This document shows positions 16,333 through 25,083 of a DNA stretch of 64,000 bases, piece by piece. A program made the translations under genes and the position numbers. Below the pieces are notes generated by a model, which saw only the letters and a program-made list of their open reading frames with translations, had not been told where the DNA came from and did no database searches. How positions within the stretch are numbered: the stretch's first letter is position 1; each line of letters starts with the position of its first letter. This stretch comes from Actinomadura litoris (GTDB lineage: Bacteria > Actinomycetota > Actinomycetes > Streptosporangiales > Streptosporangiaceae). The stretch covers positions 1 to 64,000 of the forward strand of contig NZ_WOFH01000010.1 in assembly GCF_009733595.1 (NCBI RefSeq), read 5' to 3'.

Positions 16333-17016
16333 ATGAGCGTCGAGTCCCGCGGTGGCCGCGCTCAGGGGGGCCGCGGCGAGTCGCCGGCGCGGCCGACCCG
16401 CGAGGCGGCCGTCGCCGAGCTGACCGGGCTGCTCGCGCCCGCCGTGGCCGAGGCGGGCTTCGACCTGGAGGAGGTCGACGTCCGGCCCGCCGGCCGGCGC
16501 CGCCTGGTCAAGGTCGTCGTGGACGGCGACGACGGGGTCGGGCTGGACGACATCGCCCTGATCAGCGAGGCCGCCTCCGCGCTGCTGGACGCCTCCGAGG
16601 TGATGGGCGCCTCGCCGTACGTGCTGGAGGTGACCTCGCCCGGCGTCGACCGCCCCCTCACCGAACCGCGCCACTGGCGCCGCGCCGTGGGGCGGCTCGT
16701 CGCCGTCCCGCTGGTCGAGGGCGGCGAGATCGAGGGCCGCGTGGTCGCCGCCGACGAGGAGGCCGTCGAGATCGACGTGGCGCCGCCGCGCCGCGGCAAG
16801 GGCGGCAAGGGCGCGAAGCCCGCCGGGCGGAAGGGCACCGGATCGAAGGACGCCGCGTCCAAGGGCGCCGAACCGCCGGCGGGCCGTCGCCGGCTGGGTT
16901 TCGGCGAGCTCGGACGCGGCAGGGTGCAGGTGGAGTTCAAGGCTCCGGCGGGCGGTGCCCGGGGGGACGGCGCCGGCGCGGCCGAGGAAACGCGTTCTCC
17001 GGCTGAGCCGGACTAG
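16333..17016 (+). CDS. rimP: ribosome maturation factor RimP
   Basis: A protein of 227 residues needed for 30S subunit maturation. The N-terminal domain (ELTGLLAPAVAEAGFDLEEV, VTSPGVDRPL) and the SH3-like C-terminal domain are present. The C-terminal domain is split by a Lys/Gly/Ala-rich insert (RRGKGGKGAKPAGRKGTGSK, residues ~155-185) seen in some actinobacterial RimP. AGGAGGG upstream of ATG 16333 sets the start. A possible -10 box TAGTCT lies at 16233-16238. First gene of the nusA-infB operon; nusA follows after 14 bp. Confidence 0.92.
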   Translation: MSVESRGGRAQGGRGESPARPTREAAVAELTGLLAPAVAEAGFDLEEVDVRPAGRRRLVKVVVDGDDGVGLDDIALISEAASALLDASEVMGASPYVLEVTSPGVDRPLTEPRHWRRAVGRLVAVPLVEGGEIEGRVVAADEEAVEIDVAPPRRGKGGKGAKPAGRKGTGSKDAASKGAEPPAGRRRLGFGELGRGRVQVEFKAPAGGARGDGAGAAEETRSPAEPD

Positions 17017-17030
17017 AGGGGGGACACCTC

Positions 17031-18197
17031 GTGGACATCGACATGACCGCCCTGCGGGGCCTGGAGAGCGAGAAGGACATCTCGCTCGACGTGGCCGTCA
17101 AGGCCATCGAAGACGCGCTGCTGATCGCCTACCACCGGACGGAGGGCGCGGCGACGCGGGCCCGCGTCGAGCTGGACCGGCAGAGCGGGCACGTGACGGT
17201 CTGGGCGACCGAGACCGACGAGGAGGGCGCCGCCCTCCGCGAGTACGACGACACCCCGACCGGGTTCGGGCGCATCGCGGCGACCACCGCCAAGCAGGTG
17301 ATCCTGCAGCGGCTCCGCGACGCCGAGGACGAGTTGACCTTCGGCGAGTACGCGGGCCGCGAGGGCGACATCGTCAGCGGCATCATCCAGCAGGGCAAGG
17401 ACCCGCGGAACGTGCTGGTCGACCTCGGCAAGATCGAGGCCGTCCTGCCGCCGCAGGAGCAGGTGCCCGGCGAGCGGTACGAGCACGGCGAGCGGCTGCG
17501 CGCCTACGTGGTGCAGGTCCGCAAGGGCCACCGGGGCCCGTCGGTGCAGCTCTCGCGCACCCACCCGAACCTCGTGCGCAAGCTGTTCGCGCTGGAGGTC
17601 CCAGAGATCGCCGACGGCACGGTCGAGATCGCCGCGATCGCGCGCGAGGCCGGCCACCGCACCAAGATCGCGGTCCGGTCGCGGAAGGCGGGCGTGAACG
17701 CCAAGGGGGCCTGTATCGGCCCGCTCGGCAGCCGCGTCCGCAACGTGATGGCCGAGCTGCACGGCGAGAAGATCGACATCGTCGACTTCTCCGACGAGGC
17801 GCCGGAGTTCGTCGGGAATGCCCTCTCTCCCGCGCGCGTTTCGGCGGTCGAGGTCGTCGACGCCGACGGACGGGTCGCCCGGGTGATCGTCCCCGACTAC
17901 CAGCTCTCCCTCGCCATCGGCAAGGAAGGGCAGAACGCCCGCCTCGCCGCGCGGCTGACCGGCTGGCGGATCGACATCCGATCCGACACCGAGCCGGCGC
18001 CCGCCGCGTCCGGTTCCGGAGCGGCCACGGCCGACACGGCCGGTAAGTCGGCGGGTGAAGCCGCTGGTGACGCGGGTGGGGCGGCCGGCGCGGCGGCTCC
18101 GGAGGCCGCGCGGCCCGGCTCGGACGAGCCCGGCGAATCCGGATCTTCTACGCCGGGGGAGCATGCGACAGGTCCCGCCGACGCCTCGGCGCGGTAG
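17031..18197 (+). CDS. nusA: transcription termination/antitermination factor NusA
   Basis: A protein of 388 residues: N-terminal RNA-polymerase-binding domain, S1 domain (GREGDIVSGIIQQG), and KH1 and KH2 domains (CIGPLGSRVRNVMAEL; SLAIGKEGQNARLAARLTGW). The acidic repeats of proteobacterial NusA are absent, as usual in actinobacteria. A ~60-residue Ala/Gly/Ser-rich tail follows KH2. Start GTG 17031 with GAGGGGGGAC upstream. It lies between rimP and ylxR as in most Gram-positive bacteria. Confidence 0.93.
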   Translation: MDIDMTALRGLESEKDISLDVAVKAIEDALLIAYHRTEGAATRARVELDRQSGHVTVWATETDEEGAALREYDDTPTGFGRIAATTAKQVILQRLRDAEDELTFGEYAGREGDIVSGIIQQGKDPRNVLVDLGKIEAVLPPQEQVPGERYEHGERLRAYVVQVRKGHRGPSVQLSRTHPNLVRKLFALEVPEIADGTVEIAAIAREAGHRTKIAVRSRKAGVNAKGACIGPLGSRVRNVMAELHGEKIDIVDFSDEAPEFVGNALSPARVSAVEVVDADGRVARVIVPDYQLSLAIGKEGQNARLAARLTGWRIDIRSDTEPAPAASGSGAATADTAGKSAGEAAGDAGGAAGAAAPEAARPGSDEPGESGSSTPGEHATGPADASAR

Positions 18198-18201
18198 ACT
18201 C

Positions 18202-18504
18202 ATGGGACGTGGCCGGGTGGCTCCGCGACGCATGTGCGTGGGCTGCCGGGTTCGCACGGTCAAGTCCGACTTGCTGCGCCTGGTGGTGGTGGGGGACGTC
18301 ATCGTCCCCGATCCCCGAGGGCGGCTCCCGGGACGGGGCGCTCATCTGCACCCCGACCTGGCGTGTCTTGAGCTCGCAGAGCGACGTCGGGCGTTCCCGC
18401 GGGCGTTCCGCCTGCCGGGGCCGCTCGATGGCACCGCGCTGCGGGCGCGGCTTGCGGAGCGGGCGGTGCAGCAGCAGGATGGCCGAATGGTAAGCGACGT
18501 CTAG
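18202..18504 (+). CDS. ylxR: YlxR family RNA-binding protein (DUF448)
   Basis: A basic protein of 100 residues with the DUF448 signature PRRMCVGCRVRTVKSDLLR, followed by the GRLPGRGAHLHPDLACLELA segment. YlxR proteins bind RNA and are linked to RNase P or to nucleoid functions in firmicutes; the role in actinomycetes is not settled. ATG 18202 lies four bases after the nusA stop, so translation is probably coupled. Confidence 0.88.
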   Translation: MGRGRVAPRRMCVGCRVRTVKSDLLRLVVVGDVIVPDPRGRLPGRGAHLHPDLACLELAERRRAFPRAFRLPGPLDGTALRARLAERAVQQQDGRMVSDV

Positions 18505-18612
18505 TCGGAAGCAGGTCGAGATTGCTATGAGCGCTCGATGAGCACGCCGCGATGAGTACGGCAAGTTAGCGACGGTCCGGAGGCCGCACCCCCGGACCGA
18601 GTAGGGAGTGCA

Positions 18613-21600
18613 GTGGCCAAGGTCCGGGTTTACGAACTCGCCAAGGAGTTCGGTGTAGAGAGCAAGGTCGTCATGGCCAAGCTCCAGGAGATGGGCGAGT
18701 TCGTACGGTCGGCGTCCTCGACGATCGAGGCGCCCGTCGTTCGCAGGCTAACCGAAGCCTTTTCCAATTCCTCCTCCAAGCAGGGGGACAAGCGTGTCGG
18801 GCCGAAGCGGCCCGCGGGGCCCCGCCCGTCCGGGCCGCGCCCCGGCCCGCCCGGAGGCTCCTCCGGCGGCACGTCCGACGGTCAGGGCGCCCGCCCGCAG
18901 GCCCCCCGGCCCGCGGCGCCGCGCCCGCCCGCGCCCAAGCCGGGTCCGGGCGCCCCCGCCGGTGGTCCGGCGGGTCCGAAGCCGGGCCCCCGCCCGCCCG
19001 TCCCGCCGGCGCCGAGCACGCCGGTGAACGCGCCCGCCGCGCAGGCGCCGAGCGCGCCCAGCGCCCCGAGCGGCGCCCCGAGCGCCCCGCCCGCGTCCGG
19101 CCCCGCCGGCGGCGGTCGCGGTCCCGGTGGCGGTCCCGGCGCCGGTGCCGGCCCGAAGCCGGGCCCCCGCGCGCCCAAGCCGGGCCCGCGTCCCGGCCCG
19201 CGCCAGGGTGGCGGCGGCGGAGGCGGCGGACGTCCGCGTCCGGGCAACAACCCGTTCAGCTCGACCAACACCGGCATGGGCCAGGCGCCCAAGCCCGGTC
19301 CCCGTCCCGGCCCGAGGCCCGGCGGCGACCGCCCCGAGCGCGATGACCGCCCGCGCGGCGGCGACCGTCCGGGCGGGCCGCGTCCCGCGGGCGGCGGCCG
19401 TCCCGGCGGTCCTCCCGGCGCGGGCGGTCCGCGGCCGAACCCCGGCAGCATGCCGCCCCGGCCGGGCGGTCCGCGTCCGAGCCCGATGAACATGCCGTCC
19501 TCGCGGCCGCAGGGCGCCCCCGGGCGCGGCGGTCCCGGCGGCGGTGGCGGCGGCCGAGGCCCGGGTGGCGGCGGTCGCGGTCCGGGCGGCGGCGGTCGCG
19601 GTCCCGGTGGCGGCGGTCGTCCCGGCGGTGGCGGCGGCTTCGGCGCGCCCCGCGCGGGTGGCGGCGGACGTCCCGGCGGCGGCGGCTTCGGCCCCCGTCC
19701 CGGTGGCGGCGGCCGCGGCCGCGGCGGCACGCAGGGCGCCTTCGGACGTCCCGGCGGGCGGCCCGCGCGCGGACGCAAGTCGAAGCGGGCGCGCCGTCAA
19801 GAGTTCGAGAACATGCAGGCGCCCGCCGTCGGCGGTGTGCAGGCCCCGCGCGGCAACGGCAGGACCATCCGGCTGCCGCAGGGCGCGTCGCTGACCGACT
19901 TCGCCGAGAAGATCGGCGCCAACCCGGCGTCGCTCGTCGCGATCATGATGCACCTCGGCAAGATGGTCACCGCGACGCAGTCGGTCGACCCCGACGACCT
20001 GCAGGCCCTCGGGCTCGAACTGGACTTCGACGTCCAGGTCGTCAGCCCCGAGGACGAGGACCGCGAGCTGCTGGAGTCCTTCGACATCGAGTACGGCGAG
20101 GACGAGGGCGGCGAGGAGAACCTCCAGTCCCGTCCGCCGGTGGTCACCGTCATGGGTCACGTCGACCACGGCAAGACCAAGCTGCTCGACGCGATCCGCA
20201 AGGCCAACGTGGTCGCGGGCGAGGCCGGCGGCATCACCCAGCACATCGGCGCCTACCAGGTCGAGACCGAGGTCGACGGCGAGGACCGCAAGATCACCTT
20301 CATCGACACCCCGGGTCACGAGGCGTTCAGCGCCATGCGTGCCCGCGGTGCCGACACCACCGACCTGGTGGTGCTGGTGGTCGCGGCCGACGACGGCGTG
20401 AAGCCGCAGACCACCGAGGCGATCGACCACGCCACCGCGGCGGGGGTCCCGATCGTGGTCGCGGTCAACAAGATCGACCTTGAGGGCGCCGACCCGAACC
20501 GGGTGCGGGCGCAGCTCACCGAGTACGGCCTGGTCGCCGAGGAGTTCGGTGGCCAGACGCAGTTCGTCGACGTGTCGGCCCGCGAGGGCCTCAACATCGA
20601 GGGCCTGCTGGAGGCGATCGTGCTGACCGCCGACGCCGAACTCGACCTGCGCGCCAACCCCGACATGCCCGCGCAGGGGTCGGCCATCGAGGCCAACCTC
20701 GACAAGGGCCGGGGCGCCGTGGCGACCGTGCTGGTGCAGCGCGGCACGCTGCGGGTCGGCGACTCGATCGTCTGCGGCGTGGCGAACGGCCGCGTCCGGG
20801 CGATGCTCGACGAGAACGGCAACAGCGTCGAGGAGGCGGGCCCGTCGCGTCCGGTGCTGGTGCTCGGCCTCGCGGCCGTGCCCGGCGCGGGCGACAACTT
20901 CCTGGTCGTCGACGACGACCGGGTCGCCCGGCAGATCGCCGACAAGCGGGTGGCGCGCAAGCGCAACGCCGAACTGCTCAAGAGCCGCAAGAGCAGCTCG
21001 CTGGAAGAGCTGTTCAAGGACCTGGAGCGCGGCGAGCGCGACGAGCTGCTGCTCATCCTCAAGGGCGACGTGTCCGGTTCGGTCGAGGCCCTGGAGGACT
21101 CGCTCCTCAAGATCGACGTGGGCGACGAGGTCAACCTGCGGATCATCCGCCGCGGTGTCGGCGCGATCACGCAGAACGACGTCAACCTCGCGATGGCCTC
21201 CGACGGCGCTGTGATCATCGGCTTCAACGTGCGGCCGGAGCGCAACGCGCAGGAGATCGCCGACCGCGAGGGCGTCGACATCCGCTACTACTCGATCATC
21301 TACCAGGCGATCGACGAGATCGAGGCGGCCCTCAAGGGCATGCTCAAGCCGGAGTTCGAGGAGGCCCAGCTGGGCACCGCCGAGGTCCGGGAGATCTTCA
21401 AGGTGCCGCGGATCGGCAACGTCGCCGGCTCGATGGTCACCTCGGGGATCATCCAGCGCAACGCCAAGGCCCGTCTCGTCCGCGACGGGGTCGTGGTGGC
21501 CGACAACCTCACGGTGTCGTCGCTGCGCCGCTTCAAGGACGACGCGACCGAGGTCCGCGAGGGCTTCGAGTGCGGTATCGGTGTCGGCTACAACGACATC

Positions 21601-21654
21601 AAGCTCGGCGACGTCGTCGAGTGCTACGAGATGCGGGAGAAGCCCCGCGACTGA
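18613..21654 (+). CDS. infB: translation initiation factor IF-2
   Basis: A protein of 1013 residues. An N-terminal IF2_N domain (VRVYELAKEFGVESKVVMAK) is followed by ~340 residues of Pro/Gly/Arg low-complexity sequence. A second IF2_N-like segment comes near 415, then the GTPase domain (GHVDHGKT ~514, DTPGHEAF ~566, NKIDLEG ~618) and domains II-IV. It delivers fMet-tRNA to the 30S subunit. The low-complexity region includes three near-identical GRGPGGGG blocks (about 19560-19625). GTG 18613 behind GTAGGGAGTG is the start. A strong hairpin at 21671 follows. Confidence 0.95.
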   Translation: MAKVRVYELAKEFGVESKVVMAKLQEMGEFVRSASSTIEAPVVRRLTEAFSNSSSKQGDKRVGPKRPAGPRPSGPRPGPPGGSSGGTSDGQGARPQAPRPAAPRPPAPKPGPGAPAGGPAGPKPGPRPPVPPAPSTPVNAPAAQAPSAPSAPSGAPSAPPASGPAGGGRGPGGGPGAGAGPKPGPRAPKPGPRPGPRQGGGGGGGGRPRPGNNPFSSTNTGMGQAPKPGPRPGPRPGGDRPERDDRPRGGDRPGGPRPAGGGRPGGPPGAGGPRPNPGSMPPRPGGPRPSPMNMPSSRPQGAPGRGGPGGGGGGRGPGGGGRGPGGGGRGPGGGGRPGGGGGFGAPRAGGGGRPGGGGFGPRPGGGGRGRGGTQGAFGRPGGRPARGRKSKRARRQEFENMQAPAVGGVQAPRGNGRTIRLPQGASLTDFAEKIGANPASLVAIMMHLGKMVTATQSVDPDDLQALGLELDFDVQVVSPEDEDRELLESFDIEYGEDEGGEENLQSRPPVVTVMGHVDHGKTKLLDAIRKANVVAGEAGGITQHIGAYQVETEVDGEDRKITFIDTPGHEAFSAMRARGADTTDLVVLVVAADDGVKPQTTEAIDHATAAGVPIVVAVNKIDLEGADPNRVRAQLTEYGLVAEEFGGQTQFVDVSAREGLNIEGLLEAIVLTADAELDLRANPDMPAQGSAIEANLDKGRGAVATVLVQRGTLRVGDSIVCGVANGRVRAMLDENGNSVEEAGPSRPVLVLGLAAVPGAGDNFLVVDDDRVARQIADKRVARKRNAELLKSRKSSSLEELFKDLERGERDELLLILKGDVSGSVEALEDSLLKIDVGDEVNLRIIRRGVGAITQNDVNLAMASDGAVIIGFNVRPERNAQEIADREGVDIRYYSIIYQAIDEIEAALKGMLKPEFEEAQLGTAEVREIFKVPRIGNVAGSMVTSGIIQRNAKARLVRDGVVVADNLTVSSLRRFKDDATEVREGFECGIGVGYNDIKLGDVVECYEMREKPRD

Positions 21655-21670
21655 CGCGGCGGCACGGCCC

Positions 21671-21704
21671 CGGCGCGTCCCGTCCCACGGGGCGGGACGC
21701 GCCG
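21671..21704 (+). terminator. hairpin after infB
   Basis: CGGCGCGTCCCG (21671-21682) pairs perfectly with CGGGACGCGCCG (21693-21704) around a 10-base loop. It begins 16 bases after the infB stop. There is no T-run, so it may be a partial terminator or an RNA-processing hairpin. A new promoter follows at 21744. Confidence 0.7.
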
Positions 21705-21743
21705 CCGGGCCGACCCGGTGAGACCAGTGATCGACTGATTCGG

Positions 21744-21773
21744 TGACACGGCGCCAGGCGGATCTTCTAGCCT
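21744..21773 (+). promoter_or_regulatory. promoter of the ylxP-rbfA-nrnA-truB group
   Basis: TGACAC at 21744-21749 and TAGCCT at 21768-21773 are separated by 18 bp, a good housekeeping-type promoter. An 8-bp inverted repeat (CGCCAGGC 21752-21759, GCCTGGCG 21770-21777) overlaps the spacer and the -10 box and could be an operator or chance. Confidence 0.5.
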
Positions 21774-21879
21774 GGCGTCTGTCATGTCCCGGTTCGTCCG
21801 CGTGATGGCGGCGCGTCCCGGGAACACGGCGGCGTACCGCCGTCGTTCCACCTATGCGAATTCCGAGGTGATCGACCAG

Positions 21880-22179
21880 GTGTACGTGGGTGCGCTGACA
21901 CTCGACCTGCTGCTCGGCGACGTCCGTTCGCTGAAGCAGAAGCGGTCCGTCCTGCGGCCGATCATCGCCGAGGTGCACAGGCGCTTCCCGGCGGTGGCCG
22001 TCGCCGAGACCGGCGACAACGACCTGCACCGCAGGGCGGAGATCGGGGTCGCGGTGGTGTCGGCCACCGCGGCCAACTGCACCCAGGTGCTCGACCAGTG
22101 CGAACGGCTGGTGGCGGGCCGGCCCGAGATCGAGCTGCTGTCGGCCAGGCAGCGGCTCTTCAACGACGACGACGGCTGA
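21880..22179 (+). CDS. ylxP: YlxP family protein (DUF503)
   Basis: A protein of 99 residues of the DUF503 family (YVGALTLDLLLGDVRSLKQK, then AEVHRRFPAVAVAETGDND). The family lies between infB and rbfA in Gram-positive bacteria and is thought to act in ribosome or RNA metabolism, but the activity is unknown. Start GTG 21880 is chosen because family members begin M-Y-V-G and GAGGTGATC stands at the right distance; an ATG at 21784 in the same frame would add a 32-residue leader without family support. Confidence 0.85.
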   Translation: MYVGALTLDLLLGDVRSLKQKRSVLRPIIAEVHRRFPAVAVAETGDNDLHRRAEIGVAVVSATAANCTQVLDQCERLVAGRPEIELLSARQRLFNDDDG

Positions 22180-22324
22180 CCGCCGGCGCCGCCGCCCCGG
22201 GCGCCGCGCCGTCCCGGGAACGGTGCACCGGCCGGAGCCGCGGGTGCGCGGGGGACCGTCCCCGCGCACCGAGACCTTGAGTCCGCGACGCATCGTCGCG
22301 GGAACCGAGAAAGGGAGTGCGATC

Positions 22325-22858
22325 ATGGTGGACGCAGCTCGCGCGCGCAAGCTCGCCGACCGCATCCAGCAGATCGTGGCGGAGATGCTGGAGCGCCGGA
22401 TCAAGGATCCACGGCTCGGGTTCGTCACCGTGACGGACACCCGCATCACCAACGACCTGCGCGACGCCACCGTCTACTACACGGTGTACGGGTCGGACGG
22501 CGAGCGCGCCGAGACGGCCGCCGCGCTGGAGAGCGCGAAGGGCGTGATCAGGTCGGAGGTGGGCCGCAAGACCGGGGTCCGGCACACGCCCAGCATCACC
22601 TTCGTCATGGACTCCCTGATGGAGAATGCCGCCCACATCGACGACCTGCTCGCCCAGGCCCGCGCCAGGGACGCCGAGGTCGCCAGGGCCGCGCAGGGCG
22701 CCTCCCACGCCGGGGACGCCAACCCCTACCGGGAGCCGGGCGAGGAGGCCGACGACGAGGACGACGAGCCCGGCGGCGAGGACGCCCGCTCGGACGGCCT
22801 CGGCGCGGCCGGCGCCTGCGGCGGCGGGGACGGACGAACCAGGCCCCCGTCATCGTGA
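22325..22858 (+). CDS. rbfA: ribosome-binding factor A
   Basis: A protein of 177 residues that binds the 30S subunit and helps 16S rRNA 5'-end maturation. The KH-type core is intact (ADRIQQIVAEMLERRIKDPR, TVTDTRITNDLRDATVYYTV, GRKTGVRHTPSITFVMD). The C-terminal ~50 residues are acidic then Gly/Ala-rich, a common actinobacterial extension. ATG 22325 follows AAAGGGAG. The stop overlaps the next gene's GTG (GTGA). Confidence 0.93.
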   Translation: MVDAARARKLADRIQQIVAEMLERRIKDPRLGFVTVTDTRITNDLRDATVYYTVYGSDGERAETAAALESAKGVIRSEVGRKTGVRHTPSITFVMDSLMENAAHIDDLLAQARARDAEVARAAQGASHAGDANPYREPGEEADDEDDEPGGEDARSDGLGAAGACGGGDGRTRPPSS

Positions 22859-24144
22859 GCGGCCCCGAGGGGCGCGCGGAGACGCCGGGCACGGGATGGA
22901 CGCGGCGCTGCTCCCGGCGCGACACGGGCGGGCACTCCGCGGGCGGGCACTCCGCAGGGGGGCACGATGTCGTCCCGCGCGGCGCACATGCCACGACGGC
23001 GCCCACGGCGCCCGCGACGCCCCCCGCGCTGAACCCCGGCACCGCGAACCCCGCCGACAACCCGGCCACGGCCGACTCCACCGCCACGAACCCGAACCCG
23101 GCGGCCACGGTGCCGCCCACCCCCGCGTCGGCCGCCCCGGAGCCGGGCACGGACCAGGGAATGGAGTGGGAGCGGGCGGTCGAGCTGATCCGCGCGGCCG
23201 ACGAGGTGTGCCTGGCCTGCCATGTCGCGCCGGACGGGGACGCGCTCGGCTCGATGCTCGCGCTCGGGCAGGCGCTGCGCGCGCTCGGCAAGCGCTGCCT
23301 GGCCTCGTTCGGTGAGCCGTTCCGGGTCCCGGCGATCCTGCGGTTCCTGCCGGGCCAGGAGCTGCTGGTCGAGCCCGACCGGATGCCCGAGGAACCCGCG
23401 CTGATGGTCTCGCTGGACGCGGCGGGCCAGTCCCGGCTGGGCTCGCTCGCCGCCCGCGCCGGACGCGCCGGCGCGCTGATCGTCGTCGACCACCACGCGT
23501 CCAACACCGGGTTCGGCGGGGTGCGGCTGGTCGATCCGGACGCCGCCGCCACCGCCGTCCTCGTGGAGGAGCTGATCCGGCGGCTCGGCGTCCCGCTCGA
23601 CGGCGCGATCGCCGAGGGCCTGTACGCGGGGCTCGCCAGCGACACCGGCTCGTTCAAGTACCCCTGCACGACCCCCGAGGTGCACGACCTCGCGGGACGG
23701 CTGCTGACCGCCGGGGTCCGCCCCGAGGCGGTCAGCCGCGAGCTGTGGGACCGGGCGCCGTTCGGCTACCTCCAAGTGCTGGCGGGCGCGCTCGCGCGGG
23801 CCCGGCTGGAGCGGGACGCGGCGGGCGGCCGCGGCCTGGTCTGGACGACGATCGCGCGCGCCGACCGCGACTCCCGCGACGTCCCCTACGACCAGCTCGA
23901 AGGGGTCATCGACCAGCTCAGGCGCACCGACGAGGCCGAGGTCGCGGTCGTGCTGAAGGAGACCGACAAGGGCGAGTGGTACGTCTCCACCCGGGCCAAG
24001 GGCGCGGTGGACGTCGGGCGCGCCTGCGTCGAGCTCGGCGGCGGCGGGCACCGCACCGCCGCCGCGTTCACCATGGGCGGGGAGCCCGCCTGGATCATCG
24101 ACCGGCTGCGCGCCGCGCTGCGCCTGCCGGGCGACGCCGACTGA
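22855..24144 (+). CDS. nrnA: DHH-family nanoRNase/pAp phosphatase (NrnA type)
   Basis: The catalytic part (from ~residue 103) carries HVAPDGDALGS, the DHHASN motif of the DHH phosphoesterases, and the DHHA1 signature GGGGHRTAAAF. NrnA-type enzymes degrade 2-5 nt RNAs and 3'-phosphoadenosine 5'-phosphate. GTG 22855, overlapping the rbfA stop, would give 429 residues, with ~100 residues of Gly/His repeats (GGHSAGGHSAGGH) and Pro/Ala/Asn-rich sequence before the enzyme. Third positions in that stretch are mainly G/C, so it is probably translated. An alternative start is ATG 23161. Confidence 0.85.
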   Translation: MSGPEGRAETPGTGWTRRCSRRDTGGHSAGGHSAGGHDVVPRGAHATTAPTAPATPPALNPGTANPADNPATADSTATNPNPAATVPPTPASAAPEPGTDQGMEWERAVELIRAADEVCLACHVAPDGDALGSMLALGQALRALGKRCLASFGEPFRVPAILRFLPGQELLVEPDRMPEEPALMVSLDAAGQSRLGSLAARAGRAGALIVVDHHASNTGFGGVRLVDPDAAATAVLVEELIRRLGVPLDGAIAEGLYAGLASDTGSFKYPCTTPEVHDLAGRLLTAGVRPEAVSRELWDRAPFGYLQVLAGALARARLERDAAGGRGLVWTTIARADRDSRDVPYDQLEGVIDQLRRTDEAEVAVVLKETDKGEWYVSTRAKGAVDVGRACVELGGGGHRTAAAFTMGGEPAWIIDRLRAALRLPGDAD

Positions 24145-24197
24145 CCGACCCGACCATCTGACCGACCGACCATCTGACCGAGCGTTGCGGAGCATGA

Positions 24198-25076
24198 GTG
24201 GAACCGGGTGAATCGGGGCTCGTCATCGTGGACAAGCCCGCGGGCTGGACGTCGCACGACGTCGTCGGCCGGATGCGGCGGATCGCCGGGACGCGCCGGG
24301 TCGGGCACGCCGGCACGCTGGACCCGATGGCGACGGGCGTGCTCGTGGTCGGCGTCGGCAAGGCCACCCGCCTGCTCGGCCACCTGGCGCTGACCGCCAA
24401 GGGCTACGACGCGACGATCCGGCTGGGCGAGTCGACCAACACCGACGACGCCGAGGGCGAGATCACCGCGTCGGCGTCCGCCGCCGCCGTGGCCGATGAG
24501 GCCCTGCGCGCCGGGATCGCGGCGCTGACCGGGCCGATCGAGCAGGTCCCGCCGCAGGTCAGTGCGATCAAGGTGAACGGCGAGCGGGCCTACAAGATGG
24601 CCCGCAAGGGCGAGGAGGTCGCGCTCAAGGCCCGCCCGGTGGCCGTGCACGACTTCGCGGTGACCGGGGTCCGGCGGCACGGCGACGTGATCGACGTGGA
24701 CGCCTCGATCGCCTGCTCGTCGGGCACCTACATCCGCGCGCTGGCCCGCGACCTCGGCGCGTCCCTCGGCTGCGGCGGGCACCTGACCGCGCTGCGCCGC
24801 ACCCGTGTCGGCCCCTACGACCTCGGCATGGCGCGGTCGCTGGAGCAACTGGCCGAGAACCTGGAGATCCTGCCGATCGGCGCGGCGGTCGCGTCCGCGT
24901 TCCCGCGCCGCGACGTCTCGGCCGAGGACGCCCGCGCGGTCGCGCACGGCGGGCGGCTGGAGGCGGCCGGGCTCGGGCCGGGCCCCGTCGGCGTGTTCGC
25001 GCCCGACGGGACCCTGCTGGCCCTGGTCGAGGAGAAGGACGGCCGGGCCAAGCCGCTCGCCGTCTTCGTCCCCTAG
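24198..25076 (+). CDS. truB: tRNA pseudouridine-55 synthase
   Basis: A protein of 292 residues that makes pseudouridine 55 in the T-loop of tRNAs. The catalytic Asp lies in HAGTLDPMATGVL, and KPAGWTSHDVV and YKMARKGEEV are typical TruB segments. A PUA-like C-terminal region is present (FAPDGTLLALVEEKDG). Start GTG 24198. The 50 bp before it contain short repeats of CTGACCGACC. It ends 7 bp before the convergent SCO1 gene. Confidence 0.93.
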   Translation: MEPGESGLVIVDKPAGWTSHDVVGRMRRIAGTRRVGHAGTLDPMATGVLVVGVGKATRLLGHLALTAKGYDATIRLGESTNTDDAEGEITASASAAAVADEALRAGIAALTGPIEQVPPQVSAIKVNGERAYKMARKGEEVALKARPVAVHDFAVTGVRRHGDVIDVDASIACSSGTYIRALARDLGASLGCGGHLTALRRTRVGPYDLGMARSLEQLAENLEILPIGAAVASAFPRRDVSAEDARAVAHGGRLEAAGLGPGPVGVFAPDGTLLALVEEKDGRAKPLAVFVP

Positions 25077-25083
25077 GCGCTCG

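Noticed and set aside
18748..22470. A 1240-codon open frame antisense to infB and its neighbours
   Set aside because: It is a shadow of high-G+C coding sequence. Its translation is low complexity without domains, and the plus strand encodes unmistakable IF-2, YlxP and RbfA.
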